Positions 8,684-16,554 of a DNA stretch of 64,000 nt are shown piece by piece. Origin of the DNA: JAJKJG01 sp036556825 (GTDB lineage: Bacteria; Pseudomonadota; Alphaproteobacteria; Rhizobiales; Beijerinckiaceae); NCBI GenBank assembly GCA_036556825.1, contig DATBIR010000023.1, forward strand, positions 1-64,000, in the 5' to 3' direction. A program made the translations under genes and the position numbers. A model generated the notes under the pieces. That model was given only the letters and a program-made list of their open reading frames with translations, was not told where the DNA came from and did not search any database. Within the stretch, counting starts at the first letter, position 1. Every line of letters begins with the position of its first letter.

Positions 8684-9292
8684 ATTTGCTGCGACCATGC
8701 GCAGGCTGCGTCCCTGGCTCACGAACGAGTAGCTCGTTGCGCCGACGCTTCCGATCATCACGGCTTCGGTCACCGGCTCGGGGATGGGAGCCTGGGCGGC
8801 CCATTCGATCACGAAATTCGCCCCCGTTCCGCCACGCAGATCCGCGCTGGCCACGAAGATTTCGATGGTCCCGAGCGGCCTCAGGCCCACCGCACGATCG
8901 AGATATGTCTGCACGAGCTCGCCCTCGGTATTGTGGTAGCTGACGCTCTCGAGCAGAAGCACGTTGTCGCGCGAGCTGTTGTGGATGCTGAGCGTCGTCG
9001 CAAGGTCGACCCCGCCACGCCCGCTGCCGACGCGAATGCGCGAATAGGCAGGCACATAGATCGTGCCCTTGATGCCCGCGCTGAACGAGGAAACGTCGAC
9101 GAGAGACGACGCGAACAGCGCCAGCGGGTCGGACGGCTGCTCCCGCCTTGTGGACGCATCGCGGGCCTCCATCATGGCCTGCCTCGCCGTCACGCGGGCA
9201 TCCTGGACCGGGTTTTGCATCCCGAGTGACCACATCCACACGGCCGTGGCGGCGGCGACGACGCCGGCCGCTGCAGTCTTGTTCACGCGCAT
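8663..9292 (-). CDS. DUF3124 family envelope protein
   Basis: Protein of 209 aa. An N-terminal hydrophobic segment (KTAAAGVVAAATAVWMWSLG) looks like a signal anchor or signal peptide. The rest carries the DUF3124 pattern: IYVPAYSRI, TTLSIHNSSRDN, SYHNTEGELVQTYLD, GTGANFVIEWAAQ and EAVMIGSVGATSYSFVSQG. I chose the ATG at 9292 because GGAGG stands five bases before it; an ATG at 9304 is upstream but without a site. Function of the family is unknown, and it probably acts in the periplasm. It may be the last gene of the bdhA-patatin run, since it follows on the same strand. Confidence 0.8.
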   Translation of the reverse strand: MRVNKTAAAGVVAAATAVWMWSLGMQNPVQDARVTARQAMMEARDASTRREQPSDPLALFASSLVDVSSFSAGIKGTIYVPAYSRIRVGSGRGGVDLATTLSIHNSSRDNVLLLESVSYHNTEGELVQTYLDRAVGLRPLGTIEIFVASADLRGGTGANFVIEWAAQAPIPEPVTEAVMIGSVGATSYSFVSQGRSLRMVAANQRAVSD

Positions 9293-9337
9293 CTCGACCT
9301 CCATTTGCGCCCGCGCGTCCCGGCCGCGCGACGCCGA

Positions 9338-9496
9338 CTACCGGCCCCTTCCGCCTGCCCCGTCGGACCTTCCATCGCGCTGGAGCTCGACGGCGTCCTC
9401 CGGTCCGTCGCGCGTCCCGCGGTCGGTCGTGCCTTCATCGAAGCGCGCCACCATCCCGCGGGCAATCTCGAGTTCGCCGAGACCACCCGAGCGCAT
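9338..9496 (-). CDS. Possible 52-aa protein coupled to the patatin gene
   Basis: The patatin stop codon overlaps an ATG (TGATG at 9494-9498) that opens a 52-codon frame beginning MRSGGLGELEIARGMVARF and rich in Asp, Arg and Gly towards its end. One-base stop/start overlaps are used elsewhere in this window for real gene pairs (cydB-DUF2474, prfA-prmC). The sequence matches nothing I recognise and could be chance in high-GC DNA. Confidence 0.3.
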   Translation of the reverse strand: MRSGGLGELEIARGMVARFDEGTTDRGTRDGPEDAVELQRDGRSDGAGGRGR

Positions 9497-10563
9497 CACC
9501 TATACGCTGCCTTGAGATCGAGCGTGCTGTGCACGCCGATCGCCTCGAAATTCTGCGCAAGCCATTTCTTCGCCGTCGCGCGCCCGAGATCCTTGAGCTC
9601 CTTGAAGAACGACCATTCGGCGTTGAGGCGCGAGGATGCGGTGAAGGCGTCGAGCTTCTCGCCGCCGGAGATGCGGTGCATGAGCACACGCTTGTATTCG
9701 TCCTTCGACAGCTTGCCCTCGTCGATGAGACGCGTGACGAAATCGACGACGCGCAACTCGCGCAGCAGGTTGCCGTTGAACATGATCTCGGTGAGCCGGT
9801 TCTGGATCTCGTGCGCTGTGCGCGGCGTCGTGCGGCGCTCGATGGGGTTGATCTGCACGAGCAGGATGTCGTCCGTCCGGGTCTCGTAGAACAGCGGGAA
9901 CAGGGCCGGATTGCCCATGTAGCCACCGTCCCAATACGGCTCGCCGTCGATCTCGACGGCCTGGAAGATGTTGGGCAGGCAGGCGGATGCGAGAATGTGC
10001 TTGGCCGTGAGCTCCGCCCGATTGAAGATCCTGACCTTGCCGGTCCACACATTCGTGGCCGAGATGAACAGCCTCGCCTCGTCGCTGGACCGCACGCGCT
10101 CGAAATCGATCAGCTCCTCGAGCGCGTCCCTGAGCGGATTGATCTCGAGCGGGTTGATGTCGTACGGGCTGAGCGTGCGCGTCCACGCATCGAGCCACAG
10201 ATGCGCCGGCGAGCCGTCGGGGCTCCAATAGCCGAGAAAGCGGTTGAACAGGCGCTGCTGCACCGGCGAGAGCGCGCCGTCGAGGCTGACGCGCTTCCAG
10301 AACCTGCGCAGCTGCTCGCGGGCACCGTCCGGCCCGCCCTCGGCCCATCCCTCGGCAAGCACGACCGCGTTCATCGATCCGGCGCTGGCGCCGGTGATCG
10401 CCTCGATGGCGAGCCGCCCGTCCTCGAGGATGGCGTCGAGCACGCCCCAGGTGAAGGCGCCGTGGGCGCCGCCGCCTTGCAGCGCCAGCGACACCGTCTT
10501 CTCGGCCTTGGCGCCGGCGAGGCCGCGCAGCCCGCCATCGGGCGTGCCGGCGCGGCCACTCAT
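9496..10563 (-). CDS. Patatin-like phospholipase / serine hydrolase
   Basis: Protein of 355 aa with the complete patatin core: oxyanion-hole segment LALQGGGAHGAFTWGVLD, nucleophile elbow ITGASAGSMNAV with Ser60, and the catalytic Asp212 in YWDGGYMGNPALFPL. No signal peptide is visible, so it is probably cytoplasmic. Its start overlaps the bdhA stop by four bases (ATGA), so the two are one translational unit. Patatins can hydrolyse phospholipid or other acyl esters; the link to 3-hydroxybutyrate dehydrogenase raises the possibility that it acts on polyhydroxybutyrate or its oligomers. That is an inference from context only. Confidence 0.9.
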   Translation of the reverse strand: MSGRAGTPDGGLRGLAGAKAEKTVSLALQGGGAHGAFTWGVLDAILEDGRLAIEAITGASAGSMNAVVLAEGWAEGGPDGAREQLRRFWKRVSLDGALSPVQQRLFNRFLGYWSPDGSPAHLWLDAWTRTLSPYDINPLEINPLRDALEELIDFERVRSSDEARLFISATNVWTGKVRIFNRAELTAKHILASACLPNIFQAVEIDGEPYWDGGYMGNPALFPLFYETRTDDILLVQINPIERRTTPRTAHEIQNRLTEIMFNGNLLRELRVVDFVTRLIDEGKLSKDEYKRVLMHRISGGEKLDAFTASSRLNAEWSFFKELKDLGRATAKKWLAQNFEAIGVHSTLDLKAAYR

Positions 10564-11345
10564 TGCGCCGTCCAGCCGGCGTCGATGGACAGATTGGCGC
10601 CGGTGATCTGGCTGGCCGCGTCAGAGCACAGGAAGGCAGCGAGCGCCGCCACCTGTTCGATGGTGACGAACTCCTTCGTCGGTTGCGCCGCCAGCAGCAC
10701 GTCGTTGATGACCTGCTCGCGCGTCAGGCCGCGCGCCTTCATGGTGTCGGGGATCTGTCTCTCGACCAGCGGGGTCCACACGTAGCCGGGGCTGATGCAG
10801 TTGACGGTGACGCCGTGGGTCGCGAGCTCGAGCGCCACCGTCTTGGTCAGGCCGGCGATGCCGTGCTTGGCCGACACGTAGGCCGCCTTGAACGGCGAAG
10901 CGACCAGCGAATGAGCCGAGGCGGTGGAGATGATGCGCCCCCAGCGGCGCGCCTTCATGCCCGGCACGGCGGCGCGAATCGCGTGAAAAGCCGCCGACAG
11001 GTTGATGGCGATGATCTGGTCCCATTTTTCCGGCGGGAACTCCTCGATCGGCGAGACGTGCTGGATGCCGGCGTTGTTGACGAGGATGTCGACCGTGCCG
11101 AAAGCCTGCTCGGCCTTCCTGATCATGGCGTTGATCTCGTCGGGCTTGCTCATGTCGGCGGGCGCGTAGAGCGCTTTGACGCCGAACTCGGCCTCGATTC
11201 CGCTGCGCTCCTTCTCGATCTCGCCGGGCTCCCCGAAGCCGTTGATCAGGACGTTGGCCCCTTCCTTGGCCAGGGCCCGGGCGATGCCGAGCCCAATGCC
11301 GCTGGTCGACCCGGTCACCACCGCCGATCTGGAGCGAAGCGTCAT
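10560..11345 (-). CDS. bdhA: D-3-hydroxybutyrate dehydrogenase
   Basis: NAD-dependent short-chain dehydrogenase of 261 aa that interconverts 3-hydroxybutyrate and acetoacetate in PHB and ketone-body use. Motifs: cofactor site VTGSTSGIGLGIA, NNAGIQ, and the catalytic Tyr156-x3-Lys160 in AYVSAKHG. The segment ISPGYVWTPLVERQI is characteristic of this enzyme. An in-frame Met at 11369 exists, but the ATG at 11345 has GAGGAG seven bases before it. The stop overlaps the patatin start. It lies about 9 kb from phaR-phaA-phaB, which build the polymer. Confidence 0.92.
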   Translation of the reverse strand: MTLRSRSAVVTGSTSGIGLGIARALAKEGANVLINGFGEPGEIEKERSGIEAEFGVKALYAPADMSKPDEINAMIRKAEQAFGTVDILVNNAGIQHVSPIEEFPPEKWDQIIAINLSAAFHAIRAAVPGMKARRWGRIISTASAHSLVASPFKAAYVSAKHGIAGLTKTVALELATHGVTVNCISPGYVWTPLVERQIPDTMKARGLTREQVINDVLLAAQPTKEFVTIEQVAALAAFLCSDAASQITGANLSIDAGWTAQ

Positions 11346-11481
11346 CACATTCTCCTCTTTCCGCTCCATCTAGATCGGCGTTGCGCCCAAGTCATCCGCC
11401 ATGGGGGGATGCGCCGCACAGCCTTTCCTTGGGCTCATGGCTGCCTATCTGGTAGGGATCCTAGCACAGCACCCGGATCCC

Positions 11482-12000
11482 ATGGCTTTGAGCGATCGAC
11501 ATCACGGCCCCGAGAGCGCCTGCGCCCATGCCGCGCACCAGTCCGAACGAGCCGGGCTGGCGCTGGCCACGGCCGAGGCCGCGTGCCGCAAGAGCGGGGC
11601 GCGGCTCACCACCATGCGGCGCGAAGTCCTGGAGACGCTTTACGCCACGCACCGCCCGCTCGGCGCCTACGACATAGCTGAAGTCCTGGCCGCCAAGGAC
11701 GGCCGCCGGCTTGCGCCCATTACGATCTACCGGGCCCTCGACTTCCTGCTGCAGCATGGCCTTGCCCATCGCCTGGCGAGCCGCAACGCCTTCGTGGCCT
11801 GCCCGCATGGCCACAAGGCCGGTGATCTCGTCGCGTTCCTGATCTGCGAGGCCTGCGGTGGCGTCGACGAGATGTCCTCGGCGAGGCTCGCCGGGGCGAT
11901 CTCGGACCTGCTGGCCGGCCAGGGCTTCGAGCCGCAGCTGCAGGTGCTGGAGATTTCCGGGCGCTGCGCGCATTGCCGTGGCGAAGCCGATGCCGCTTGA
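11482..12000 (+). CDS. zur: Fur-family regulator, Zur-like
   Basis: DNA-binding metal sensor of 172 aa. The winged-helix domain includes SGARLTTMRREVLETLYATH and LAPITIYRALDFLLQHGLAHRL. Metal-site residues are visible in FVACPHGHKAGDLVAFLICEACGG and the C-terminal CAHC; the two CxxC pairs form the structural zinc site. The His-rich N-terminus (DRHHGPESACAHAAHQ) is typical of alphaproteobacterial Zur. The frame is open from 11401, but the family similarity begins near the ATG at 11482. It represses zinc uptake genes when zinc is ample (family knowledge); no zinc transporter is in the window. ispG follows after 54 bp on the same strand. Confidence 0.8.
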   Translation: MALSDRHHGPESACAHAAHQSERAGLALATAEAACRKSGARLTTMRREVLETLYATHRPLGAYDIAEVLAAKDGRRLAPITIYRALDFLLQHGLAHRLASRNAFVACPHGHKAGDLVAFLICEACGGVDEMSSARLAGAISDLLAGQGFEPQLQVLEISGRCAHCRGEADAA

Positions 12001-12054
12001 ACCCGGCGGCTGCCGATGCCAGTACCTTGACATGATCAGCGCCCGATCCGCCTC

Positions 12055-13326
12055 ATGAACGCCAGCCCGCAAGTCGAGAAGGATGCCGCCGCGCCCGCGC
12101 CGCGTCACCGCACCGTCGCGGTGACGATCGGTTCGGTGGTGATGGGCGGCGGCGCCCCCATCGTCGTGCAGTCGATGACCAACACGGACACCGCCGACGT
12201 CGAGGCGACCGCCGCACAGGTGGCGGCCCTCGCCCGGGCGGGATCGGAGATCGTCCGCATCACGGTGGATCGCCCCGAGGCCGCCGCCGCCGTGCCGCAT
12301 ATCCGCGACCGCCTCTCGCGCATGGGCGTTGCGGTGCCGCTCGTCGGCGATTTTCATTATATCGGCCACAAGCTTCTCGCCGAGCACCCCGCCTGCGCCG
12401 AAGCGCTCGACAAATACCGCATCAACCCCGGCAATGTCGGTTTCAAGGAGAAGAAGGACCGGCAGTTCGGCGCCATCGTCGAGATGGCGATCCGGCACGG
12501 CAAGGCGGTGCGCATCGGCGCCAACTGGGGCTCCCTCGATCAGGAGCTTCTGACCCGGCTGATGGACGAGAACGCCAGGGCCGAGCGGCCGCGCGAGGCC
12601 CGCGCCGTGACCCGTGAGGCGATGGTGCAGTCGGCGCTGCTCTCGGCCTTGCGGGCCGAGGAGATCGGCCTGCCGCGCAACCGCATCGTGCTGTCGGCGA
12701 AGGTGTCGGCGGTGCAGGACCTGATCGCCGTCTACCGTGAGCTTGCGGCCCGTTCCGATTATGCCCTGCACCTCGGCCTGACCGAGGCGGGCATGGGTTC
12801 GAAAGGCATCGTCGCATCCTCCGCCGCCATCGGCATCCTGTTGCAGGACGGCGTCGGCGATACGATCCGCTTCTCGCTCACGCCGGAACCGGGAGGTGAC
12901 CGCACGCTCGAGGTCAAGGCGGCGCAGGAGCTGCTGCAGACGATGGGCTTCCGCACCTTCGTGCCGCTGGTGGCTGCCTGCCCCGGCTGCGGCCGCACCA
13001 CCTCGACCGTCTTCCAGGAGCTGGCGCGCGACATCCAGGACTGGATCGCCCTGTCGATGCCGGATTGGCGCCGGCAATATCCCGGGGTCGAGAACCTCAA
13101 CGTCGCGGTGATGGGCTGCATCGTCAACGGTCCCGGCGAGTCGAAGCATGCCGATATCGGCATCTCGCTGCCTGGGACCGGGGAGGCCCCGGCCGCCCCG
13201 GTCTTCATCGACGGCAGCAAGGCCATGACCCTGCGGGGGCCGACCATCGCGGCGGAGTTCAAGCAGATTCTGAGCGATTATATCGCCGCGCGCTATGGGA
13301 CGGAGGGTCGGGCGGCTGCGCAATAA
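12055..13326 (+). CDS. ispG: 4-hydroxy-3-methylbut-2-en-1-yl diphosphate synthase
   Basis: Iron-sulfur enzyme of the MEP isoprenoid pathway, 423 aa, converting methylerythritol cyclodiphosphate to HMBPP. The N-terminal TIM barrel starts around VTIGSVVMGGGAPIVVQSMTNT. The [4Fe-4S] ligands are Cys309 and Cys312 in CPGCGRTTS, Cys355 in MGCIVNGPGE, and Glu362 of the same motif. A terminator-like hairpin lies about 40 bp after the stop codon. With ispA two genes downstream, this gives two isoprenoid steps in one region. Confidence 0.97.
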   Translation: MNASPQVEKDAAAPAPRHRTVAVTIGSVVMGGGAPIVVQSMTNTDTADVEATAAQVAALARAGSEIVRITVDRPEAAAAVPHIRDRLSRMGVAVPLVGDFHYIGHKLLAEHPACAEALDKYRINPGNVGFKEKKDRQFGAIVEMAIRHGKAVRIGANWGSLDQELLTRLMDENARAERPREARAVTREAMVQSALLSALRAEEIGLPRNRIVLSAKVSAVQDLIAVYRELAARSDYALHLGLTEAGMGSKGIVASSAAIGILLQDGVGDTIRFSLTPEPGGDRTLEVKAAQELLQTMGFRTFVPLVAACPGCGRTTSTVFQELARDIQDWIALSMPDWRRQYPGVENLNVAVMGCIVNGPGESKHADIGISLPGTGEAPAAPVFIDGSKAMTLRGPTIAAEFKQILSDYIAARYGTEGRAAAQ

Positions 13327-13368
13327 TTGCTCAGTGTAGCCGGTTTGCACGGGCTGGCGGCCTTGTGG

Positions 13369-13391
13369 AACCGAACCTCAGATTCGGTTTT
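13369..13391 (+). terminator. Probable terminator of ispG
   Basis: Seven-base perfect stem AACCGAA (13369-13375) with TTCGGTT (13383-13389), loop CCTCAGA, ending in a short run of four T residues. The T-run is weak, so efficiency is uncertain. Confidence 0.55.
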
Positions 13392-13478
13392 AAGCCTCCA
13401 TATGGTGTGCTAAGAGCCCGCCGCGCCGGCGCGACGGCCACCGGGCATCCCTGGTGAGAAGCCGCCTTCAGCCGTGAG

Positions 13479-15479
13479 ATGAACGGTGTTTATGTGAATC
13501 CGGCCGTCCCCCTGAACCCCGCCACGACGGCGACGCCTGAGCAAGGCCCCGGCCACAGCGATTCCGCCGCTCCGGTCGCGTCGGCATTCCCCGAGGCTCA
13601 CCAGCGCGTGAGTTTCTGGACATTGGCGCTCGGATCGATCGGCGTTGTCTACGGCGATATCGGAACGAGCCCTCTCTACGCGCTCAAGGAGTCGGTGGCG
13701 GCAGCGTCGGCCGGCGGCGAGATCACGCGCGACATGATCATCGGCGTGCTCTCGCTGATCCTGTGGTCGCTGATCCTGGTCGTCACGGTCAAATACGTGA
13801 CCATCCTGCTGATGGCCGACAACAAGGGTGAAGGCGGCACGCTCACCCTGGTGGCACTCGCGCAACGCGCCCTGGGCCGCACCCGCGGCGGCATCGTGCT
13901 GCTGCTCGGCGCGACCGGCGCCGGGCTGTTCTACGGTGATGCAATCATCACCCCTGCCATCTCGGTGCTGTCCGCGGTCGAAGGGTTGAAGCTCGCGGCC
14001 CCTTCCCTTCCGGCCTGGCTCAATCCCCAACCGTGGGTCATTCCGATCACGCTCGTGATCCTGATCGCCTTGTTCATGGTCCAGAGCCGCGGCACGGGCC
14101 GCGTCGCGGCCTTCTTCGGCCCAATCATGACGGTGTGGTTTCTGGTGCTCGCATTCACTGGCCTCATGCACATCGCCGACGACTGGAGCGTGCTTACGGC
14201 CATCGCTCCGCACCACGGCATTGCGTTTTTCGTGAGCCATCCCGGCGTTGCGCTTCCCGTGCTCGGGGCCGTGTGTCTTTCGGTCACCGGTGCGGAAGCG
14301 CTCTACGCTGATCTCGGCCATTTCGGGCGAGGCCCTATCCGGGCGGCCTGGCTCAGTCTTGTCTTTCCCGCGCTGGCCCTGAACTATTTTGGCCAGGGCG
14401 CCCTCGTCCTGTCGGATCCGTCGGCGCTGGAGCACCCCCTTTATCGCCTGGTCCCGAATTGGGCCCTGCTGCCGATGATCGGCCTTGCGACGCTCGCCAC
14501 GATCATCGCCAGCCAGGCGGTCATCACCGGCGCCTATTCGCTCACCCGGCAGGCGGTCGGCCTGGGTCTCCTGCCGCGCCTCGAAATCCGCTTCACGTCG
14601 GAATCGCACCAGGGGCAAATCTACCTGCCGCGCGTGAACACGCTGCTGCTGATCGGCGTGATTGCCCTCGTGCTCGCCTTCGAGACGTCGAGCGATCTCG
14701 CCCACGCCTACGGCATCTCGGTGTTCGGCGCCATGGCGGTCGACGCGATCCTGGCGATCATCGTGATCTGGAAGGGCTGGCGCTGGAGCCTCGCCCTGAC
14801 GCTCGTCACCATCGTGCCGTTCCTGATTATCGATCTTGCCTTTTTCGGCGCTAACCTGACCAAGCTGTTCCTGGGCGGCTATGTGCCTGTCCTGATGGCG
14901 GCGGCGCTGATCACGGTGATGTGGACCTGGGCCAAGGGCACCCGCATCCTGTTCGAAAAGACGCGCAAGGCCGACGTGCCCCTCCTCGAACTGATCGGCA
15001 TGCTGTCGAAGAGCCCGCCGCATCGCGTCAAGGGCACGGCGGTGTTCCTCACCAGCGACCCCGAGACGGCACCCTCCGCACTCCTTCACAATCTCAAGCA
15101 CAACAAGGTGCTGCACGAGAAGAACGTGGTCCTGACGATCAGGACCGTCGACATCCCGCGCATGCGCGACGAGGAGCGGGTCACCATCGACCATCTCGGC
15201 GACAGCTTCTGGAAGGTCGGGATGACCTACGGCTACATGGAGACGCCAAACGTCCCGCGCGGGCTCGCCATGCTGCGCAAGCAGGGCTTCAAGTTCGACA
15301 TCATGGCGACGTCGTTCTTCCTGTCGCGGCGTTCGATCCGCCCCGCCGCCCAGTCAGGCATGCCGCTGTGGCAGGACAAGCTCTTCATCGGGCTCGCCAC
15401 GACGGCCACCGACGCCACCGACTTTTTCCAGATTCCGACCGGCCGGGTCGTGGAGGTCGGCACGCAGGTGACGGTGTAG
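13479..15479 (+). CDS. kup: Potassium uptake protein Kup/TrkD
   Basis: K+/H+ symporter of the KUP/HAK/KT family, 666 aa, in the cytoplasmic membrane. After a variable, Ala/Pro-rich N-terminus of about 45 residues the signature GSIGVVYGDIGTSPLYALKES begins. About twelve helices follow (with YGDAIITPAISVLSAVEGL and GSRGTGRVAAFFGP-like segments), then a soluble C-terminal domain ending in FFQIPTGRVVEVGTQVTV. The start codon at 13479 lies about 30 bases after a Gly/Ala-coding-like spacer, with no strong ribosome site visible. It is convergent with ispA (7-bp gap), so the two share a termination zone. Confidence 0.95.
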   Translation: MNGVYVNPAVPLNPATTATPEQGPGHSDSAAPVASAFPEAHQRVSFWTLALGSIGVVYGDIGTSPLYALKESVAAASAGGEITRDMIIGVLSLILWSLILVVTVKYVTILLMADNKGEGGTLTLVALAQRALGRTRGGIVLLLGATGAGLFYGDAIITPAISVLSAVEGLKLAAPSLPAWLNPQPWVIPITLVILIALFMVQSRGTGRVAAFFGPIMTVWFLVLAFTGLMHIADDWSVLTAIAPHHGIAFFVSHPGVALPVLGAVCLSVTGAEALYADLGHFGRGPIRAAWLSLVFPALALNYFGQGALVLSDPSALEHPLYRLVPNWALLPMIGLATLATIIASQAVITGAYSLTRQAVGLGLLPRLEIRFTSESHQGQIYLPRVNTLLLIGVIALVLAFETSSDLAHAYGISVFGAMAVDAILAIIVIWKGWRWSLALTLVTIVPFLIIDLAFFGANLTKLFLGGYVPVLMAAALITVMWTWAKGTRILFEKTRKADVPLLELIGMLSKSPPHRVKGTAVFLTSDPETAPSALLHNLKHNKVLHEKNVVLTIRTVDIPRMRDEERVTIDHLGDSFWKVGMTYGYMETPNVPRGLAMLRKQGFKFDIMATSFFLSRRSIRPAAQSGMPLWQDKLFIGLATTATDATDFFQIPTGRVVEVGTQVTV

Positions 15480-15486
15480 CGCCTCC

Positions 15487-16413
15487 CTACGACCTCCTGG
15501 CGACCGTGAAGCGCGCCGCCTGGCGCAGGACGTCGGCCCGGTCACCGAATGGTTGCAGGCCGGCGAGCGCCTCGTCGACGAGACGCGCGCACTCGCGCCG
15601 GGCCGCCTCGGGTCCCAAAAGCTCGATCAGCGTCGCCTTGCCGTGCTCTTGGTCCTTGCCCGTGCGCTTGCCGACGGCCTCTGCCGAGCCCTCGCGGTCG
15701 AGCAGGTCGTCGGCGATCTGGAAGGCCTGTCCGATCGCCCGGCCATATCTGAGCAGGTCGCTGCGGACGGCATGGTCCGCCCGTGCGATGATCGCCCCGG
15801 CCTCGACCGCGAAGGCGATGATGGCGCCGGTCTTCAGCGCGTCGATCTGGCGGATCTGCGTCTCCTGCGAGGAGGTCACGCCGTAGCGGCCTTCCGCCGC
15901 CAGGTCGAGCATCTGGCCGCCGGCCATGCCGGCGACGCCGGCGGCGCGGGCAAGGCCGAGCACCAGCTCGGCACGGACCTCGGCGTCCGGATGCGTTGCC
16001 GGATCCGCGAGCACTTCGAAGGCGAGCGTCTGCAGGGCGTCGCCGGCCAGGATCGCCGTCGCCTCGTCGTAGGCGCGATGCACGGTGGAGCGGCCGCGGC
16101 GCATGTCGTCGTCATCCATGGCCGGCAGGTCGTCATGGACGAGCGAGTAGCAATGCAGGAGCTCGATGGCGGCTCCGGCGCGCATCGCCGCAACGCCTTC
16201 GGCGCCGAGCATGCGGGCCGTTTCGACCGCGAGGAACGGCCGCAGCCGCTTGCCTCCGCCGAGCGTGGCGTGACGCATGGCCGCGACCAGCCGCGACGGC
16301 CGGGCGATCTCGCCGCGCCGCGCCGTAGGTGCGAGAAGCTCGTCGAGCAGCGCCTCGATCAGATCGGCGGCCCGCGTAAGGGCATCGGTGAAGTCGGTGG
16401 TGAAGGACGTCAC
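15487..16413 (-). CDS. ispA: Short-chain polyprenyl diphosphate synthase (farnesyl/geranyl diphosphate synthase)
   Basis: Soluble head-to-tail prenyltransferase of 308 aa that condenses IPP with allylic diphosphates. First Asp-rich motif: SLVHDDLPAMDDDDMRRG, with the DDx4D spacing of bacterial FPP/GPP synthases. Second motif: FQIADDLLD. The GGKRLRPFL segment binds IPP. It supplies precursors for ubiquinone, undecaprenyl phosphate and possibly hopanoids. The gene before it on the other strand (mtgA) is divergent, with a large inverted repeat in the spacer. Confidence 0.93.
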   Translation of the reverse strand: MTSFTTDFTDALTRAADLIEALLDELLAPTARRGEIARPSRLVAAMRHATLGGGKRLRPFLAVETARMLGAEGVAAMRAGAAIELLHCYSLVHDDLPAMDDDDMRRGRSTVHRAYDEATAILAGDALQTLAFEVLADPATHPDAEVRAELVLGLARAAGVAGMAGGQMLDLAAEGRYGVTSSQETQIRQIDALKTGAIIAFAVEAGAIIARADHAVRSDLLRYGRAIGQAFQIADDLLDREGSAEAVGKRTGKDQEHGKATLIELLGPEAARRECARLVDEALAGLQPFGDRADVLRQAARFTVARRS

Positions 16414-16423
16414 TGTCTTGGGC

Positions 16424-16490
16424 AGCGAATAGCGAATGGCGAACAGGGACTCTACGCGGTGATCGCGTCATTCACCATTCGCTATCCGCT
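16424..16490. repeat. Large inverted repeat between ispA and mtgA
   Basis: Arms of 20 bases, AGCGAATAGCGAATGGCGAA (16424-16443) and TTCACCATTCGCTATCCGCT (16471-16490), match at 18 of 20 positions with a 27-base loop. The arms are made of the repeated unit GCGAAT(A/G), which continues for another ten bases to the right. The element fills the divergent spacer. It may be a degenerate microsatellite-derived palindrome of the kind scattered in related genomes. Confidence 0.65.
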
Positions 16491-16554
16491 AATCGCTATT
16501 TGCCATGGGCGCGGCTTGCCGGAGCCGCCGGTTCAGGTCAAGGCTGCGGCCCCC

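Noticed and set aside
11461..13350. Very long open frame on the minus strand opposite zur and ispG
   Set aside because: It lies fully antisense to two well-supported genes. Its translation is Arg/His/Asp-rich high-GC filler without motifs, so it is a shadow frame.
13410..15194. A 594-codon open frame antisense to kup
   Set aside because: No motifs, all Arg/Glu/His/Asp-rich; kup is certain.
15553..16554. Upstream extension of the mtgA frame through the ispA region
   Set aside because: The first 334 codons are antisense to ispA and show no GT51 or other homology; MtgA begins at 16555.
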